From Oscillospiraceae bacterium (GTDB taxonomy: Bacteria > Bacillota > Clostridia > Oscillospirales > Acutalibacteraceae): 45,828 bases of DNA. The first letter of the stretch is position 1; every line of letters begins with the position of its first letter. The position numbers and the translations under genes are program-made. Below are positions 25,172 to 33,242 of the stretch, in pieces. The DNA lies in contig SVOV01000018.1 of assembly GCA_015066205.1 (NCBI GenBank), positions 1 to 45,828 on the forward strand, given 5' to 3'. The notes under the pieces are model-generated. The model was given only the letters and a program-made list of their open reading frames with translations. It had not been told where the DNA came from and ran no database searches.

Positions 25172-25909
25172 TTATTCTTCAAAAGTTGCTTCTTCTGCTA
25201 CTGCTTCTTCAGCTTCGGGAGCAGTTTCACCCTGACGGCCTGCGATAACAGCATCAGCCATAGCGCCTGCAATAAGCTTAACAGCTCTGATAGCGTCATC
25301 ATTACCGGGGATTACATAGTCAACCTCGTCGGGATCGCAGTTTGTGTCTACGATAGCAACGATCGGAATACCGAGCTTCTTTGCTTCAAGAACAGCAATT
25401 CTTTCTTTTCTGGGGTCAACAATGAACATAGCAGCGGGCTGCTTCTTCATTTCTGTGATACCGCCCATGAACTTTTCGAGCTTTTCTCTTTCGAGCTTGA
25501 GCTTGATAACTTCCTTTTTGGGGAGAAGATCAAATGTTCCGTCTTCTTCCATCTTATTGAGCTGTTCAAGTCTCTTGATTCTTCTCTTGATCGTGCTGAA
25601 GTTTGTGAGCATACCGCCGAGCCAACGAGCGTTAACGAAGGGCATGTTGCAACGGATAGCTTCTTCCTTGATGGAATCCATAGCCTGCTTCTTTGTACCT
25701 ACGAAAAGGATCTCGCCGCCCTCTGCAGCAACTTCGTGAATGAAGTTGTAAGCTTCTTCAAGCTTCTTAACTGTCTTCTGAAGGTCGATGATGTAAATTC
25801 CGTTTCTTTCTGTGAAGATATAGGGAGCCATTTTGGGGTTCCATCTTCTGGTCTGGTGACCGAAGTGCACACCTGCTTCAAGCAGCTGCTTCATTGATAC
25901 TACTGACAT
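25172..25909 (-). CDS. rpsB: 30S ribosomal protein S2
   Basis: A 245-residue S2 protein of normal length. Recognisable blocks are [42 protein letters not shown], and [24 protein letters not shown]. The acidic C-terminal tail ([14 protein letters not shown]) is typical of Firmicutes. ATG 25909 follows AAAGGAGGAAA. A structured 5' leader with its own promoter lies upstream, probably the site of autogenous control by S2. Confidence 0.97.
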   Translation of the reverse strand: MSVVSMKQLLEAGVHFGHQTRRWNPKMAPYIFTERNGIYIIDLQKTVKKLEEAYNFIHEVAAEGGEILFVGTKKQAMDSIKEEAIRCNMPFVNARWLGGMLTNFSTIKRRIKRLEQLNKMEEDGTFDLLPKKEVIKLKLEREKLEKFMGGITEMKKQPAAMFIVDPRKERIAVLEAKKLGIPIVAIVDTNCDPDEVDYVIPGNDDAIRAVKLIAGAMADAVIAGRQGETAPEAEEAVAEEATFEE

Positions 25910-25936
25910 ATTTTTTTCCTCCTTTTATTAAACCTC

Positions 25937-26007
25937 CGCGAAAGCTTATTATCATACGGAACAAGGGCTATGTCGAACCCCTGCAGGGCCGTTATGATAC
26001 CCTCGCG
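25937..26007 (-). promoter_or_regulatory. Structured rpsB mRNA leader (candidate S2 autoregulatory RNA)
   Basis: The untranslated leader of rpsB can fold into nested helices: an outer pair CGCGA/TCGCG (26003-26007 with 25937-25941), a second helix TATCATAACGG with CCGTATGATA (25989-25999 with 25950-25959, one bulge), and an internal CCCTGCAGGG palindrome (25979-25988). A long paired leader right before the rpsB ribosome binding site fits the known pattern of ribosomal-protein autoregulation. I did not match it to a named RNA family. Confidence 0.6.
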
Positions 26008-26023
26008 TGCGTTTTGCTGGTCA

Positions 26024-26052
26024 ATTATATCACAGTCATTTTTAAATTGCAA
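26024..26052 (-). promoter_or_regulatory. Promoter of rpsB-tsf
   Basis: On the minus strand TTGCAA (26047-26052) and TATAAT (26024-26029) with 17-bp spacing; transcription would start just before the structured leader. Confidence 0.75.
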
Positions 26053-26102
26053 TAGTAATTTTCGTTTTTTGTGGACAATTTTTAAATTAATGTGTATATT
26101 TA

Positions 26103-26131
26103 TTGACAATAATATATAAATAATATAATAT
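26103..26131 (+). promoter_or_regulatory. Promoter of the NfeD-stomatin operon
   Basis: TTGACA (26103-26108) followed by overlapping -10 candidates in an A/T run: TATAAT (26124-26129, 15 bp) or TAATAT (26126-26131, 17 bp). It is divergent from the rpsB promoter, with the two -35 boxes 50 bp apart. Confidence 0.6.
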
Positions 26132-26151
26132 ATACGCAGGAGGTGATGTAT

Positions 26152-26583
26152 ATGGGCGAATATATGGTATGGGTATGGCTTGCACTTTTAGTCCTTTTCA
26201 TCATCACTGAAGTTGCAACCGTACAGTTAACAACCATCTGGTTCGCAGGCGGCGCGCTTATCGCAATGCTCCTTTCGGCATTCGGAGTGAAAAGCATAGT
26301 GATTCAGGTCATAGCTTTTCTTGCAGTTTCAATAATTCTCCTGCTTGCAACCAGACCTCTTGTTAAGAAATATATCAATAAAAAGTCCCAGCCAACCAAC
26401 GCTGACCGATGTATCGGTGAAAAGGCCGTGGTTACAGAGGAAATCAACAATCTTCTCGGAAAAGGCGCGGCAAAAATAAACGGCGTTGAATGGACTGCCC
26501 GTTCCGAAAACGATGAAAATATAGAACTCGGAACAACGGTTACCGTCGTAAAAATTGACGGTGTAAAGCTTATAGTAAAATAA
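26152..26583 (+). CDS. NfeD-family membrane protein
   Basis: A 143-residue short NfeD protein. Three N-terminal hydrophobic segments (about residues 5-25, 28-45 and 49-67) are followed by the soluble OB-fold NfeD domain (about 80-143: GEKAVVTEEINNLLGKGAAKINGVEWTA..., split by the strand VTVVKIDGVKLIV). ATG 26152 has AGGAGG at ideal distance; an in-frame GTG at 26143 falls inside it. NfeD proteins work with stomatin/SPFH proteins in membrane microdomains, and the partner gene follows 18 nt downstream. Confidence 0.9.
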   Translation: MGEYMVWVWLALLVLFIITEVATVQLTTIWFAGGALIAMLLSAFGVKSIVIQVIAFLAVSIILLLATRPLVKKYINKKSQPTNADRCIGEKAVVTEEINNLLGKGAAKINGVEWTARSENDENIELGTTVTVVKIDGVKLIVK

Positions 26584-26601
26584 TTTAAGGAGGCCACTTT
26601 T

Positions 26602-27531
26602 ATGTTAGAGGTAATTATCCCCATTGTTGCAATAATTGCACTTATTCTTATAGTTCTTATTCTTAACATCAAGATAGTCCCGCAGTCAAAGGCTTATGTC
26701 ATTGAAAGACTGGGCGCTTACAATACCACCTGGCAGACAGGCTTTCATTTCAAGATTCCCGTAATCGAGAGAGTTGCAAAAATTGTTTCTCTCAAGGAGC
26801 AGGTCGCTGACTTTCCTCCCCAGCCTGTTATTACAATGGATAATGTTACAATGCAGATAGATACCGTTGTTTTCTATCAGATAACAGACCCCAAGCTCTA
26901 CTGCTACGGTGTTGAAAGACCCATTGCGGCTATTGAAAATCTCACAGCTACCACTCTTCGTAATATCATAGGTGAGCTTGAATTGGACCATACTCTCACA
27001 TCCCGTGACACCATCAATGCAAAGATCAGAGTAATTCTTGATGAAGCTACAGATGCATGGGGCATAAAGGTAAACAGAGTTGAGCTTAAGAACATTTTCC
27101 CGCCAAGAGAGATTCAGGAAGCTATGGAAAAGCAGATGAAGGCTGAGCGTGAAAGAAGAGAAGCAATTCTCAGAGCAGAGGGTGAAAAGGCCGCCGCTAT
27201 CCTTGTTGCAGAGGGTGAAAAGGAATCAAAGATACTTTCTGCAGAGGGTGAAAAGGCATCTGCAATTCTCCGTGCCGAAGCTGTTAAGGAAGCTAAGATC
27301 AGAGAATCCGAGGGTGAAGCACAGGCAATTCTTGCTATTCAGGAAGCAACCGCAAAGGGTATTGAGCTTATCAACAATGCAAATCCCGCACAGGCTGTTA
27401 TTACTCTCAAGAGCCTTGAGGCATTTGAAAAGGCAGCTGACGGCAAGGCAACAAAGATTATTATCCCCTCCGAAATTCAGGGAATCGCAGGTCTTGCAGC
27501 CGGTCTTAAGGAAATTATTTCGGAAAAATAA
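26602..27531 (+). CDS. SPFH/Band 7 (stomatin/slipin-like) protein
   Basis: A 309-residue membrane-anchored SPFH protein of the QmcA/paraslipin type. One N-terminal TM (residues 4-23), then the Band 7 domain (about 28-180, IVPQSKAYVIERLGAYNTTW ...), then a helical stretch with 11-residue repeats starting AEGEK (about residues 192-245), and a short C-terminal tail. These proteins assemble into ring-like membrane scaffolds. It follows an NfeD gene, the standard partner. RBS AAGGAGG. No associated protease gene is visible. Confidence 0.93.
   Translation: MLEVIIPIVAIIALILIVLILNIKIVPQSKAYVIERLGAYNTTWQTGFHFKIPVIERVAKIVSLKEQVADFPPQPVITMDNVTMQIDTVVFYQITDPKLYCYGVERPIAAIENLTATTLRNIIGELELDHTLTSRDTINAKIRVILDEATDAWGIKVNRVELKNIFPPREIQEAMEKQMKAERERREAILRAEGEKAAAILVAEGEKESKILSAEGEKASAILRAEAVKEAKIRESEGEAQAILAIQEATAKGIELINNANPAQAVITLKSLEAFEKAADGKATKIIIPSEIQGIAGLAAGLKEIISEK
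27175..27256 (+). repeat. Intragenic 33-bp period repeat in SPFH gene
   Basis: The 16-mer GCAGAGGGTGAAAAGG occurs identically at 27175, 27208 and 27241, exactly 33 bp apart, encoding the 11-residue AEGEK repeats of the stomatin coiled region. DNA-level identity suggests recent duplication or conversion and possible length variation. Confidence 0.85.
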
Positions 27532-27545
27532 TCATAAAAAAACGA

Positions 27546-27571
27546 ATCCGCATCGGGAAACCGATGCGGAT
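27546..27571. terminator. Bidirectional terminator between convergent genes
   Basis: Perfect stem ATCCGCATCGG / CCGATGCGGAT with GAAA loop; CTTTC follows on the plus strand and a run of T on the minus strand (plus-strand A run 27535-27542). Confidence 0.88.
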
Positions 27572-27593
27572 CTTTCATTCTATATATCTGACC

Positions 27594-28064
27594 TTACACA
27601 AGCGGTACTGCCGGCGGATAGCCGAAATCTGCTATCATCCAACCGGAAGAAGCATCCTTCATTACAAGATAATACGAATAATTCAGAGTAACCTTTTCAT
27701 CCTTTTTACCTAAAGCACAGTCCTCTTTGCAAAGAATTACAGAGCTTGTCTGCACAACACAGCAGGAATATGCCTCCTTGTACCATATATCAGATTCAGT
27801 CGGCTTGTAATCTTCAACAATATAGCATTCATCAAGAGAAATAAGCTTTGTTCTTTCATCAAAAATGCTTTTATTCTTCAATGAAAATGCTCCCGTAGCT
27901 TCAATGTCGTTTTTCTCAAAAAGCTCATAGCATTTTTTTACGGCTTCATCGGCTGTAAGACCGTTTATATCCGTTCCGCCGTATTTCGGTACAGCTTGCT
28001 TATTACACGAAGCAAGAAGCAGAATAAAAAACACTGACAAAAATATCGCAACTGCTCTTTTCAT
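27594..28064 (-). CDS. Putative lipoprotein of unknown function
   Basis: A 156-residue exported protein with a lipoprotein signal: MKRAV start, hydrophobic core FLSVFFILL and lipobox LLASC (Cys20 as the lipidated residue). The mature part contains NTF2/DUF-like alternating strands and helices (TADEAVKKCYELFEKNDIEA; YYLVMKDASSGWMIADFG) such as found in small clostridial lipoproteins; I do not recognise a named family. Four further cysteines occur at about 45, 79, 100 and 114. Monocistronic on the minus strand. RBS GGAGG before ATG 28064. Confidence 0.8.
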   Translation of the reverse strand: MKRAVAIFLSVFFILLLASCNKQAVPKYGGTDINGLTADEAVKKCYELFEKNDIEATGAFSLKNKSIFDERTKLISLDECYIVEDYKPTESDIWYKEAYSCCVVQTSSVILCKEDCALGKKDEKVTLNYSYYLVMKDASSGWMIADFGYPPAVPLV

Positions 28065-28166
28065 AACAAGTCCTCCGTTCTGTTTTATTGATTATAAACT
28101 GATTATACAGGTCAAGTCAACGAAAAGCAATAATGTTGACGGTGAATTAAGGAAAACTTAAAATTA

Positions 28167-28229
28167 ATATGAAATTAATTCATATAAATTCCGTAAAGTA
28201 TTGACAATGTTTTCACAAAAGACTAAAAT
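28167..28229 (+). promoter_or_regulatory. glpK operon promoter and upstream palindrome
   Basis: TTGACA (28201-28206) and TAAAAT (28224-28229) are 17 bp apart. Fifteen bp upstream lies a perfect inverted repeat ATATGAA-ATTAA-TTCATAT (28167-28185), a possible activator or repressor site. No CcpA-like cre element was seen. Confidence 0.6.
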
Positions 28230-28260
28230 TATATAATAAAAATAAATAGGGTGGGATATT

Positions 28261-29778
28261 ATGCTCAAATACATTTTATCACTCGATCAGGGCACAACAA
28301 GCTCAAGAACCATTGTATTCAACAAGCAGGGCGAAATTGTTTCAAAGGCTCAGTTTGAATATGAACAGATCTATCCCAAGGCAGGCTGGGTGGAACATAA
28401 CCCCGAAGAGATTCTCAAAAGCCAGCTCAGATCTCTTGCAGAGGCACTTATCGACGGAGGAATCGAAGCCAAAGAAATTGCCGCCATCGGTATTACCAAT
28501 CAGAGAGAAACCACGGTTTTATGGGATAAAAGAACAGGCAAGCCCGTTTATAACGCTATAGTATGGCAGTGCCGCAGAACTGCTTCAATGTGCGAGCAGC
28601 TGAAGGAAGACGGTCTCGGAGATTATATCAAGGAGCATACGGGGCTTATAATCGACGCTTATTTCTCCGCAACAAAAATCAAGTGGATACTTGATAATGT
28701 TGAGGGTGCAAGACAGCTTGCAGAAGAAGGAAATCTTCTCTTCGGTACAATAGATACCTGGCTTATATGGAATCTTACAGGCAAGCGTGTTCATGTAACA
28801 GACTATTCAAATGCATCAAGAACAATGCTTTTTGATGTTGATAAATTACAGTGGGATAAATATCTTTGCGAAAAGCTTGATATTCCTATGTCGATCCTTC
28901 CCCGTGTTGCTCCCTCAAGCGAGGTTTACGGTGCAGTGGCTCAGGGTATCCCCGGAATTGAAGCTCTCGCAGGTATTCCTATCTGCTCTGCCATCGGCGA
29001 CCAGCAGGCTGCCTTATTCGGTCAGGCATGCTTCAAGCCCGGTCAGGCAAAGAACACCTACGGAACAGGCTGTTTCCTTCTTATGAACACAGGTAAGGAA
29101 AGAGTTCATTCCGAGAACAACCTTGTAACAGGTATTGCATGGGGCATCGGAAATACTGTTGAATACTGCATCGAGGGCTCAGCCTTCAACGCAGGAAGCG
29201 TTATACAGTGGCTCAGAGATGAGCTTCAGATCGTTGACAGTGCACAGAAATGCGACAAATACGCAGAACAGGTTCCCGACGCAAACGGCGTTTACCTCGT
29301 TCCCGCATTTACGGGTCTCGGTGCTCCCTACTGGGATATGTATGCAAGAGGCTGTATTGTGGGACTTACAAGAGGTGTTAACAAAAAGCATCTGTGCAGA
29401 GCGGTTCTTGAATCCATTACCTATCAGATGACAGATCTTCTTGAGGCTATGAAGGCTGACTCGGGAATTAAGCTTCAGGAGCTGAGAGTTGACGGCGGCG
29501 CCAGTGTAAGTAACATTATGATGCAGATTCAGGCAAATCTTATCAATACCCCCGTTAACCGTCCCAAATGCGTTGAAACGACTGCTCTCGGCGCAGCTTA
29601 TCTTGCAGGTCTTGCAGTAGGCTTCTGGAACAATATGGATGAAATTGAAAACATCCGTGAGGTCTCAAAGGTATTTACGCCCGAAATGGATAAAGAAACA
29701 AGAGATAAGCTCTACGGAGGCTGGAAGAAAGCCGTTGAGCGCTCAATGAAATGGGAAGAAACTATAGAGGACAAATAA
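28261..29778 (+). CDS. glpK: Glycerol kinase
   Basis: A 505-residue FGGY-family kinase making glycerol-3-phosphate from glycerol and ATP. Signatures: [55 protein letters not shown], and [13 protein letters not shown] in the C-terminal domain. Length and start are typical; the ribosome binding site is weak (GGGTGGGA). It opens a five-gene operon (glpK, malic enzyme, serC, serA, radical SAM) with gaps of 6, 27 and 14 nt and a 4-nt overlap. No glycerol facilitator or GlpD gene is adjacent. Confidence 0.97.
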   Translation: MLKYILSLDQGTTSSRTIVFNKQGEIVSKAQFEYEQIYPKAGWVEHNPEEILKSQLRSLAEALIDGGIEAKEIAAIGITNQRETTVLWDKRTGKPVYNAIVWQCRRTASMCEQLKEDGLGDYIKEHTGLIIDAYFSATKIKWILDNVEGARQLAEEGNLLFGTIDTWLIWNLTGKRVHVTDYSNASRTMLFDVDKLQWDKYLCEKLDIPMSILPRVAPSSEVYGAVAQGIPGIEALAGIPICSAIGDQQAALFGQACFKPGQAKNTYGTGCFLLMNTGKERVHSENNLVTGIAWGIGNTVEYCIEGSAFNAGSVIQWLRDELQIVDSAQKCDKYAEQVPDANGVYLVPAFTGLGAPYWDMYARGCIVGLTRGVNKKHLCRAVLESITYQMTDLLEAMKADSGIKLQELRVDGGASVSNIMMQIQANLINTPVNRPKCVETTALGAAYLAGLAVGFWNNMDEIENIREVSKVFTPEMDKETRDKLYGGWKKAVERSMKWEETIEDK

Positions 29779-29784
29779 ATTCTT

Positions 29785-30960
29785 ATGGATATAAAAGCAA
29801 AATCTCTTGAGCTGCATAAATTATGGAGGGGAAAGCTCGAGATAGTGTCGAGAGTTCCCGTAAAAAACAAAGAGGATCTTTCCCTCGCATATACTCCGGG
29901 TGTTGCAGAGGCGTGTCTTGAAATAAAAAAAGACCCTGCTCTTTCTTATGAGCTCACCCGCCGCTGGAACACGGTTGCCGTAATAACGGACGGAACGGCT
30001 GTTCTCGGTCTCGGTGATATAGGTCCCGAGGCAGGAATGCCCGTTATGGAGGGAAAATGTATTCTTTTCAAGGAATTCGCTGATGTCGATGCAATTCCCA
30101 TATGTATCGACTCAAAGGATACCGATGAAATAGTAAAAACGGTAAAGCTTATATCAAAGAGCTTCGGAGGAATCAATCTTGAGGATATTTCCGCTCCGAG
30201 ATGCTTTGAAATTGAAGAAAGACTGAAAAAGGAATGTGACATTCCCGTTTTTCACGATGACCAGCACGGAACTGCAATTATTGTTACGGCGGGCATTATC
30301 AATGCTCTTAAGCTTATAAAAAAAGATAAAAAAGTCTGTCGCGCAGTTATATGCGGTGCAGGTGCCGCGGGTACGGCAATAGCAAAAATGCTTATCTCTT
30401 ACGGCATCGGCGACATCACTGTCTGTGACAGGGAAGGAATTCTCGGTAAAGACAGAGAAAACCAGACAGCAGCACAGACAGCCTTAGCCGAAATCACAAA
30501 CAGGCACGGGCTTAAAGGAAAGCTTTCGGATGCGCTTAAGGGTGCGGATATTTTTGTAGGAGTTTCCGCTCCCGGAATAGTAACAGAGGAAATGATTCGT
30601 TCAATGAACGAAAATGCCGTTGTCTTTGCTATGGCAAATCCTGTTCCCGAAATTATGCCCGAGCTTGCAAAAAAAGCAGGTGCCGCAGTAGTCGGCACGG
30701 GCAGAAGCGATTTTCCGAATCAGGTCAATAATGTTCTCGCTTTCCCGGGAATTTTCAGGGGTGCTCTCAGTGTCAGAGCCTCTGACATAAATGAGGAAAT
30801 GAAGCTGGCAGCGGCAAATGCGATAGCTTCCCTTGTTCCCGAAGAACAGCTTTCTTCAGACTATATACTCCCCTATGCTTTTGATGAAAGAGTAGGCAAA
30901 GCGGTATCAGCAGCCGTAGCCGAAGCGGCAGTCAGAAGCGGGGTTTCAAGAATCAAATAA
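29785..30960 (+). CDS. NAD(P)-dependent malic enzyme
   Basis: A 391-residue short-form malic enzyme converting malate to pyruvate, CO2 and NAD(P)H. Visible: LAYTPGVAEACLEI, WNTVAVITDGTAVLGLGDIGPEAGMPVMEGK (split motif with the catalytic region), DDQHGTAI metal-binding block, and the Rossmann motif CGAGAAGTAIAKML. Length matches short clostridial enzymes that lack the C-terminal phosphotransacetylase domain. It follows glpK by 6 nt. In this operon it would supply pyruvate and reducing power next to serine synthesis. Confidence 0.95.
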   Translation: MDIKAKSLELHKLWRGKLEIVSRVPVKNKEDLSLAYTPGVAEACLEIKKDPALSYELTRRWNTVAVITDGTAVLGLGDIGPEAGMPVMEGKCILFKEFADVDAIPICIDSKDTDEIVKTVKLISKSFGGINLEDISAPRCFEIEERLKKECDIPVFHDDQHGTAIIVTAGIINALKLIKKDKKVCRAVICGAGAAGTAIAKMLISYGIGDITVCDREGILGKDRENQTAAQTALAEITNRHGLKGKLSDALKGADIFVGVSAPGIVTEEMIRSMNENAVVFAMANPVPEIMPELAKKAGAAVVGTGRSDFPNQVNNVLAFPGIFRGALSVRASDINEEMKLAAANAIASLVPEEQLSSDYILPYAFDERVGKAVSAAVAEAAVRSGVSRIK

Positions 30961-30987
30961 CTTTCATCTTTAAAGGAGATAATAAAT

Positions 30988-32070
30988 ATGGCAAGAGTTT
31001 ACAATTTTTCAGCAGGTCCCTCAATGCTTCCTCTCGAAGCACTCAAAAAGGCTCAGGCAGAGCTTCTTGATTATGAAGGCAGCGGTCAGTCCGTTATGGA
31101 AATGAGCCACCGTTCAAAGGTTTTTGACGGCATCATCAAGGATGCCGAAAAGCTTATGCGCGAAATTATGAACATCCCCGACAATTACAAGGTTCTTTTC
31201 CTTCAGGGCGGTGCTTCATCACAGTTTGCTGCAATCCCTATGAACTTTATGAACAAGAACAACAAGGCAGATTATATTGAAACAGGCGTATGGGCAAAAA
31301 AGGCATTCCAGGAAGCTAAAAGATACGGCAATGCAAGAGTAATTGCATCCTCCGCAGATAAGACCTATTCATACATTCCCAAGGTTACAAAAGAGGATAT
31401 TGATCCCGAAGCAGACTATGTTTACTACTGTATGAACAATACCATTTACGGCACAAAATATCCTTACATCCCCGAAACAGGAAATGTACCCCTTATTGCT
31501 GACATTTCCTCCTGCTTCCTTTCAGAGCCTCTTGATGTCACAAAATTTGCTGTAGTTTACGGCGGTGCACAGAAGAATATTGCTCCCGCAGGACTTACCG
31601 TTGTTATTGTAAGAGAGGATATGCTCGGAAATGCTATGGATATCACTCCAACAATGTTCAACTATAAGATCCACGCCGATAATGATTCTCTTTATAACAC
31701 ACCTCCCTGCTTCACAATTTATATGTGTAAGCTTGTCCTCGAATGGATCAGGGATATGGGCGGTCTTGAGGCTATCAAGGAAAATAACATCAAAAAGGCA
31801 AAGCTTCTCTATGATTTCTTTGAGGAATCAAAGATGTTCAAGAGCGTTATTCCCGAAGAGGACCGTTCTCTTATGAACATTCCCTTTGTAACAGGAAATG
31901 AAGAGCTTGATGCAAAGTTTGTCAAGGAATCAACAGCAGCAGGCTTTATAAACCTTAAGGGCCACAGAACAACAGGCGGTATGAGAGCATCCGTTTATAA
32001 CGCTATGCCCATTGAAGGCGTTGAAAAGCTTGTTGAATTTATGAAAAAATTTGAAGCAGAAAATTCCTAA
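30988..32070 (+). CDS. serC: Phosphoserine aminotransferase
   Basis: A 360-residue PLP enzyme converting 3-phosphohydroxypyruvate plus glutamate to phosphoserine. Signatures: VYNFSAGPSMLPLEALKKA, FLQGGASSQFAAIPMN, and the PLP lysine in VVYGGAQKNIAPAGL. The C-terminal HRTTGGMRASVYNAMPIEGV is typical. RBS AAAGGAG. It is followed 14 nt later by serA, giving two of the three serine-pathway genes; no serB-type phosphatase is visible in the window. Confidence 0.97.
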   Translation: MARVYNFSAGPSMLPLEALKKAQAELLDYEGSGQSVMEMSHRSKVFDGIIKDAEKLMREIMNIPDNYKVLFLQGGASSQFAAIPMNFMNKNNKADYIETGVWAKKAFQEAKRYGNARVIASSADKTYSYIPKVTKEDIDPEADYVYYCMNNTIYGTKYPYIPETGNVPLIADISSCFLSEPLDVTKFAVVYGGAQKNIAPAGLTVVIVREDMLGNAMDITPTMFNYKIHADNDSLYNTPPCFTIYMCKLVLEWIRDMGGLEAIKENNIKKAKLLYDFFEESKMFKSVIPEEDRSLMNIPFVTGNEELDAKFVKESTAAGFINLKGHRTTGGMRASVYNAMPIEGVEKLVEFMKKFEAENS

Positions 32071-32084
32071 AAGGAGTCCCCGAT

Positions 32085-33242
32085 ATGTATAACATTCTCA
32101 CATTAAATAAAATATCCGCAAGCGGTCTTTCTAATTTTGATGCCGCTTCCTTTACCTGTGCCGATAATTTCGATTCTCCCGATGCTATTATCGTAAGAAG
32201 TGCCGCTATGCACGATATGGAATTAAAATCAAATCTTCTTGCAGTAGCAAGAGCCGGTGCAGGTGTCAACAATATTCCTATAGACAAATGCACCGAAAAC
32301 GGAATCTGCGTTTTCAATACCCCCGGAGCCAATGCAAATGCAGTTAAGGAGCTTGTTATTTGCTCACTTTTCCTCGCCTCCCGTAAGATCGTTGCAGGCT
32401 CAAAGTGGTGCGATACGCTTAAGGGCAACGGCGACGGAGTTTCAAAGCTTGTTGAAAAAGGCAAGAGCAGTTTTGCCGGTCCCGAAATTCTCGGAAAGAC
32501 TCTCGGTGTTGCAGGTCTCGGTGCTATAGGCATCAAGGTTGCAAATGCCGCAAAGGCTCTCGGAATGAAGGTTATCGGCTATGATCCTTTCATTTCAGAT
32601 ACAGCAAAAGCTATGCTCGATTCCGACATTACGGTTACGGCTGAGCTTGATGATATTTTTGCAGCAGCCGATTACATTACTCTTCACGCTCCCCTCAATG
32701 ATTCCACAAGAGGAATGATAAATAAGGCTTCCCTCGCAAAATGCAAGGATGCTGTAAGAGTTCTCAATTTCTCAAGAGGAGAGCTTGTTGACAATAATGA
32801 CATTATTGAAGCTCTTGCAAACGGAAAATGTGCCACATATGTAACAGACTTCCCCACAGATGAACAGCTTCTTACAGACGGAGTTATAGCTATCCCTCAC
32901 CTCGGTGCATCAACTCCCGAAGCAGAAGAAAACTGTGCAGTTATGGCAGTTTGTCAGCTTTCCGATTATCTTCTTTACGGTAATGTCAAGAACTCCGTAA
33001 ACTTCCCTGCTGTTTCTCTTGAAAAGAAGGCAAAAATAAGAATTACCGCCGTTTCAACAGGCGATGTCGCCTGTGACATTGAAAAGGTACTTAATTCACA
33101 GGGAGTAACCGTAACAGATAAGGCATCTGCCGTAAGAAAAGATGTAGGTTATGCAATTTTTGACACGGAAAATGATATCACCGATGATTGCATTGAAGAG
33201 CTCAAATCCGTTGCAGGCATGCTTGCGCTGAGAATAATATGA
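32085..33242 (+). CDS. serA: D-3-phosphoglycerate dehydrogenase with C-terminal ACT-like domain
   Basis: A 385-residue enzyme for the first committed step of serine synthesis. The substrate/NAD domains include ARAGAGVNNIPIDKC, NTPGANANAVKEL, VAGLGAIGIKVANAA (nucleotide fold), NFSRGELVD and the catalytic His in PHLGASTPEAEENC. The last 75 residues (KKAKIRITAVSTGDVA ... LKSVAGMLALRII) form an ACT-type regulatory domain, as expected for serine feedback control. Its stop codon overlaps the start of the radical SAM gene (ATGA). Confidence 0.95.
   Translation: MYNILTLNKISASGLSNFDAASFTCADNFDSPDAIIVRSAAMHDMELKSNLLAVARAGAGVNNIPIDKCTENGICVFNTPGANANAVKELVICSLFLASRKIVAGSKWCDTLKGNGDGVSKLVEKGKSSFAGPEILGKTLGVAGLGAIGIKVANAAKALGMKVIGYDPFISDTAKAMLDSDITVTAELDDIFAAADYITLHAPLNDSTRGMINKASLAKCKDAVRVLNFSRGELVDNNDIIEALANGKCATYVTDFPTDEQLLTDGVIAIPHLGASTPEAEENCAVMAVCQLSDYLLYGNVKNSVNFPAVSLEKKAKIRITAVSTGDVACDIEKVLNSQGVTVTDKASAVRKDVGYAIFDTENDITDDCIEELKSVAGMLALRII

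Noticed and set aside
27175..27256. Possible CRISPR-like repeat
   Set aside because: The 33-bp periodic 16-mers are in frame inside a coding repeat, with no unique spacers of CRISPR type.
27149..27691. Plus-strand ORF of 180 codons overlapping the stomatin gene
   Set aside because: Out-of-frame shadow of the repetitive AEGEK region, extending through the bidirectional terminator; low-complexity Arg/Leu/Gln translation.
28201..28237. TATAAT at 28232-28237 as the glpK -10 box
   Set aside because: It lies 25 bp from TTGACA, too far; TAAAAT at 28224 has the proper 17-bp spacing.
32039..32536. Minus-strand ORF of 165 codons opposite serA
   Set aside because: Shadow of a confidently identified enzyme gene.
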